NCBI GenBank assembly: GCA_009775705.1
Contig: VSQE01000074.1
Span: 1 to 12,516 of the forward strand
Length of the DNA stretch: 12,516 nucleotides
Origin: Prevotellamassilia sp.
GTDB lineage: Bacteria; Bacteroidota; Bacteroidia; Bacteroidales; Bacteroidaceae
Direction: 5' to 3'
The notes under the pieces are model-generated. The model saw only the letters and a list, made by a program, of their open reading frames with translations. It ran no database searches and was not told the DNA's origin. Shown piece by piece: positions 12,493 through 12,516 of this stretch (position 1 is its first letter; every line of letters begins with the position of its first letter). The position numbers were made by a program, and so were the translations under genes.

Positions 12493-12516
12493 TGTTGACA
12501 TAGAGCCGGCAGGGGA

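Overview
This window is a chromosomal segment from a member of the Bacteroidota, most likely order Bacteroidales. Three things point there. Promoter-like sites match the Bacteroidetes sigma factor consensus (TTTG, about 19-20 bases, TAnnTTTG). Most start codons follow A-rich leaders rather than strong Shine-Dalgarno sites. The family set is typical of the group: DUF4923, a DAHP synthase fused to a C-terminal chorismate mutase, and an M6 protease with a short sorting-like tail. Genus cannot be fixed from sequence alone.

Layout, left to right. Bases 1-255 are one copy of a 255-bp repeat; its inverted partner is at 12064-12318, so the two copies bracket all the genes. Next come ilvE (branched-chain aminotransferase), a DUF975-type membrane protein and a coiled-coil lipoprotein, closed by a strong hairpin terminator at 3107-3152. 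Then follows a promoter, a 30-codon leader peptide rich in Tyr and Phe codons, and an intrinsic terminator. These lead into a four-gene aromatic amino acid operon: pheA (prephenate dehydratase), a class I aminotransferase, a DAHP synthase-chorismate mutase fusion, and tyrA (prephenate dehydrogenase). A long hairpin separates tyrA from a convergent DUF554 membrane protein gene. A divergent promoter region then leads to fmt (methionyl-tRNA formyltransferase), a secreted M6-family zinc metalloprotease and a secreted DUF4923 protein. After the right repeat copy, the last 80 bases hold spaced TGCCCCC repeats that may be the edge of an insertion sequence.

The aromatic operon is a coherent pathway module. 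It holds the entry enzyme (DAHP synthase), the branch enzyme (chorismate mutase), both arms to phenylpyruvate and 4-hydroxyphenylpyruvate, and a transaminase that could finish Phe and Tyr. The preceding leader looks like a complete ribosome-mediated transcription attenuator. Control codons (YRFYFYFYF) overlap segment 1. Segment 2 (3297-3306) is a perfect 10-bp complement of segment 3 (3346-3355), which otherwise forms the terminator with segment 4. This is the most interesting mechanism in the window.

The flanking 255-bp repeats are the second point of interest. Each has three 21-bp phased A/T-tract units, a promoter-like site, a terminator about 45 bases downstream, and 12-bp inverted ends around a 163-bp core. 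I see no transposase, tRNA, rRNA or CRISPR array.
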